Notes under the pieces: model-generated
Told to the model about the DNA's origin: nothing
The model's input: only the letters and a program-made list of their open reading frames with translations
Databases searched by the model: none
Part shown: positions 28,001 through 29,212 of the stretch, piece by piece
How the letters are laid out: every line of letters begins with the position of its first letter
Position numbering within the stretch: position 1 is the first letter of the stretch
Source: Burkholderiales bacterium
GTDB taxonomy: Bacteria > Pseudomonadota > Gammaproteobacteria > Burkholderiales > SG8-39
Assembly (NCBI GenBank): GCA_020846575.1
Contig: JADLDQ010000270.1
Location: forward strand, 1 to 29,212
Length of the DNA: 29,212 nt
Reading direction: 5' to 3'
Made by a program: the position numbers and the translations under genes

Positions 28001-28380
28001 CACAGGCGTCTGCGCACCAGCACGACGCCGCCAGCTTCGCCGCCCTGCCTTCGGGCTTCAACCTGCTCGCCAGTGGCGGCGAGCAGACCGTGCAGCAGTT
28101 CGCATGGCGCGTCGGCCCGCCGCCTGCACCGCCCGGGAGCGTGTCGATGAGCTTCAACACCCTCTGGGCCTGGGATGTGCGGCGATCGCGGTGGTACTTC
28201 TATGCGCCTGCGCTCGAACAGGCGGGAGCGCCGCTCTCGAACTGCGAGTACGCGGCGAGCCACGGAATGCTGGACTTCGGTGGGTGCGCGCAGGCCAATG
28301 AAAGCGAGACAATACCGGCTGCGCCCGCACCGGCGCTCGACCTGCCCCGCGGAGCAGGGTTCTGGGTAGAGAAATTCTGA
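25045..28380 (+). CDS. Secreted multidomain subtilisin-like (S8) serine protease
   Basis: The protein has 1111 residues. A signal peptide (about 1-27) and an I9-like propeptide (about 31-105) precede an S8 catalytic domain. The triad is D158 (VAVLDSG), H214 (NGHGTLVA) and S541 (GTSFAAP), with oxyanion N309 (AAGNGGG). About 150 residues (375-530) are inserted between N309 and S541 and look like a beta-sandwich. After the protease come a choice-of-anchor D-like domain (606-708), a fibronectin type III domain (711-798), a Cys-containing bacterial repeat (805-885), and two related Trp-rich modules (894-977, 1003-1110). It is probably exported and cell-surface or extracellular. ATG 25045 begins the signal peptide; GTG 24985 is an in-frame alternative. 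No clear ribosome-binding site is seen. Confidence 0.9.
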   Translation: MYSKAGAALGVLAAVFLLLCACPPARGADPFVEGEVLVGFRPGIALGRIAAFEQRNGLVRTRAFPQIRAYRYRLPPGEATMDAVARLGADPIVAYAEPNWLLRRQALPADPSFPEQWYLRNTGQAVNGDSGPAGEDIRWVEAMAVFSGTREIVVAVLDSGIALGHPELAGRMWTNAGDPDPANGADEDDNGYIDDGNGWDFYGGNASPWDQNGHGTLVASLIAARRDNGAGGAGVSPSARIMDLRVASAGGDLGLTATGDVIAALLYAGLRGARIVNASFGGSSYSASTEAAVRWLNGKGVLLVAAAGNGGGNGIGDNNEHTPFYPASYASPNVIAVAATDRSGALADFSNYGGTSVHIAAPGTDIFGADLQRGVIFGERFDAGAPGWTSGSAPGSSISAPWSFYTDAEGNHWARDGPSDYAQNSDTWFMTPSIQTGIATRINYRRSLYLASGDCFRFEVSEDDGLTWTTPGHPFCGPANSDAVRDIDLSEYDLKTVRVRFRLTSDGSSQSDGVYLDYVDITSVMTSSYEGTEYQYASGTSFAAPLVSGVAALAWSQRPDLSASQVRQILLSSARPDARLAGRVSSGGKLDAAAALAAAIATPPGIGLSSEALAFGRQTIGTTAAPRTVLLSNLGTAGINLTGITSSDPAVFPLQSDCPLGAVLSAGASCALSARFAPGASGESGGTVRIDSDAPGSPHVVNFIGVGAVDGTPPSVPGGLAAQALGASRIGLAWSASSDDVGIAAYRVLRNGAMAAEVSGATGTFVDAGLAALTTYGYAVQACDAAGNCSAASDPAFAATGPAPVLTVTVATAGGTVTSTPAAIDCTSAGGACAATVPEDQPITLTAAAASGYVFGGWTGECAQPTGVCTLAMSANRAASAAFAPGAALPIAASGFNLAGNGTGVPLDVLGAFGDADHPVPGVSERVESVWNWNAATRKWRFHAPQLTQAANAAYAAARGYEPLATIAPGEGYWLNVTEPTVLFVPQASAHQHDAASFAALPSGFNLLASGGEQTVQQFAWRVGPPPAPPGSVSMSFNTLWAWDVRRSRWYFYAPALEQAGAPLSNCEYAASHGMLDFGGCAQANESETIPAAPAPALDLPRGAGFWVEKF

Positions 28381-28449
28381 GCGGGCGCCCCGTCACCGGT
28401 CGAATTCAGGATTGGGCGGCGAAGAAACAGCGAATCGGGGCACCGTTCG

Positions 28450-28776
28450 ATGAACACGGATGACGGCGCATCTCTGTCACGTGGCAAGAAGGCGCTCTAC
28501 GGCCTTGTTGCACCTCTTGTCGCTGGCGTTGTTGGCTTCTGGCTGATCGGGGTCGCCACCCATGGAGAAGGGCCTTCCGTCGGAGGCCGCGCTATGGTGC
28601 TCTTTCTCGTGTTGTTTCCTGCCGGATTTGTCGCCGCCGCCGGGCTGAACACGTGGATATTGTTTGTGCCTCTGCGGCATCGTCTGAGCGCGTTCCTTCT
28701 CGGATGCATCGTGCCGGCGCTCGGCCTTGTGCTTGCATATGCCTACCAGTGGCGGATCGGGCCGTTCCAGCACTAA
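28450..28776 (+). CDS. Small three-helix membrane protein, unrecognised
   Basis: The protein has 108 residues and a Ser/Asp-rich N-terminus. Three hydrophobic segments lie at about 16-36, 48-74 and 79-99, separated by short polar loops. No known family was recognised. The base composition is visibly less GC-rich than upstream genes, with more T in wobble positions. It starts 69 bp after the protease stop, with only a weak GGGG before the ATG. It may belong to a recently acquired stretch at the right edge. Confidence 0.6.
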   Translation: MNTDDGASLSRGKKALYGLVAPLVAGVVGFWLIGVATHGEGPSVGGRAMVLFLVLFPAGFVAAAGLNTWILFVPLRHRLSAFLLGCIVPALGLVLAYAYQWRIGPFQH

Positions 28777-29167
28777 AGTGCTATCGATGTCACCCAACGA
28801 TCGCCCTGACCGGCGCTCAACCGGCAAGGGCAGTGCCGCTGGTCGAGCGACCGGTCCAGCGCATGGTTCGGCTTCGATTCCAGCTGCACGCCAAGCTGCC
28901 TGCAGGAGAAACTCGACCTTCACTGCCTCGAACGGAAACTCAATTCCTCCGCCCTGGACACGCTCGATCACTCCGGCATTCAGTGATGCCGTGACATCAC
29001 CGTGTACGGCTTTCACGTCACGGCCAGCCCGTCTCGCTGCTTACCCGAGCCTATTCGCCGGCGTACTTCGCCGGTTATATGGTGTCGCTCAAACCCCGGT
29101 GGCACGAACTGAACCTATCGCCGGAATCGGCCCAGCTGGTGCTGGAGTTCTGACATATCGATCCAAA
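28777..29167. other. Unassigned stretch, lower GC, no convincing gene
   Basis: These 391 bp contain no open frame I can match to a family. A plus-strand frame ends at TGA 29151-29153 with the tail NLSPESAQLVLEF, and a minus-strand frame crosses the region into the preceding gene; both look like decayed or chance frames. A small inverted repeat, GTGATG at 28983-28988 and CATCAC at 28995-29000, is present. No YADD-type reverse-transcriptase motif was seen. It may be residual mobile-element DNA linked to the intron-like RNA at the edge. Confidence 0.4.
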
Positions 29168-29212
29168 GAGCCGGATGCGGGTCCGCACGTCCGGTTCTGT
29201 GAGAGGCGCGGA
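29168..29212 (+). ncRNA. Group II intron domain V-like hairpin, cut by the window end
   Basis: Bases 29168-29197 begin GAGCCGGATGCGG and end CCGCACGTCCGGTTC. They pair as a long stem with the bulged AT/AC step seen in domain V of bacterial group II introns, with AGC (29169-29171) at the catalytic-triad position. The following CTGTGAGAGGCGCGGA resembles the start of domain VI. The stem is about 30 nt, shorter than the usual 34, because the tip loop is reduced. A reverse transcriptase normally precedes domain V and is not visible, so this may be an ORF-less or truncated intron end. Confidence 0.6.

Overview
The window is GC-rich (roughly 70 % by eye) and dense with ordinary chromosomal genes. 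It looks like a betaproteobacterium. The reasons are the lplT / alr-radA arrangement, a tsaB-rimI-uracil-DNA-glycosylase operon, an OmpR-type regulator most like the RisA group, and a squalene/hopanoid gene. No finer taxonomic call is justified. No tRNA, rRNA, CRISPR array or intact insertion sequence was seen.

Left part (1-9.9 kb): the probable tail of hpnD and then hpnE (squalene/hopanoid synthesis) face a convergent alr-radA operon. Between the two units lies an eight-copy 23-bp tandem array. alr is divergent from lplT (lysophospholipid flippase), whose TTG start overlaps the stop of a short upstream ORF. A minus-strand run follows: tsaB-rimI-udg (tRNA t6A modification, N-terminal acetylation, DNA repair; joined by 4-bp overlaps), then lemA and two TPM-domain genes.

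Middle part (9.9-17 kb): a TauE/SafE permease, a crotonase-fold protein and an acyl-CoA synthetase form a plus-strand acyl-CoA cluster. After it come a decayed DUF4143-type fragment, a 37-bp near-perfect palindrome and glycogen phosphorylase (glgP). The glgP 3' end overlaps a convergent second crotonase gene by 14 bp. Both crotonases lack at least one of the two canonical hydratase glutamates.

Right part (17-29.2 kb): a minus-strand operon encodes a small exported protein, a DUF1800 protein and a DUF1501 Tat-exported protein. It is divergent from a RisA/RisS (OmpR/EnvZ) two-component pair. Then come a CocE/NonD-like hydrolase with an apparently altered active site, an unknown bitopic membrane protein and a large secreted multidomain subtilase. 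The subtilase has a beta-rich insertion inside its catalytic domain and a duplicated Trp-rich module at its C-terminus. The last ~0.8 kb looks less GC-rich, holds a small membrane protein and an unassigned stretch, and ends in what looks like domain V of a group II intron, cut by the window edge.

Most of the window is housekeeping or common accessory content. The best leads for something undescribed are the subtilase architecture with its duplicated C-terminal module, the 23-bp array, the palindrome with the DUF4143 remnant, and the atypical crotonase and CocE-like active sites.
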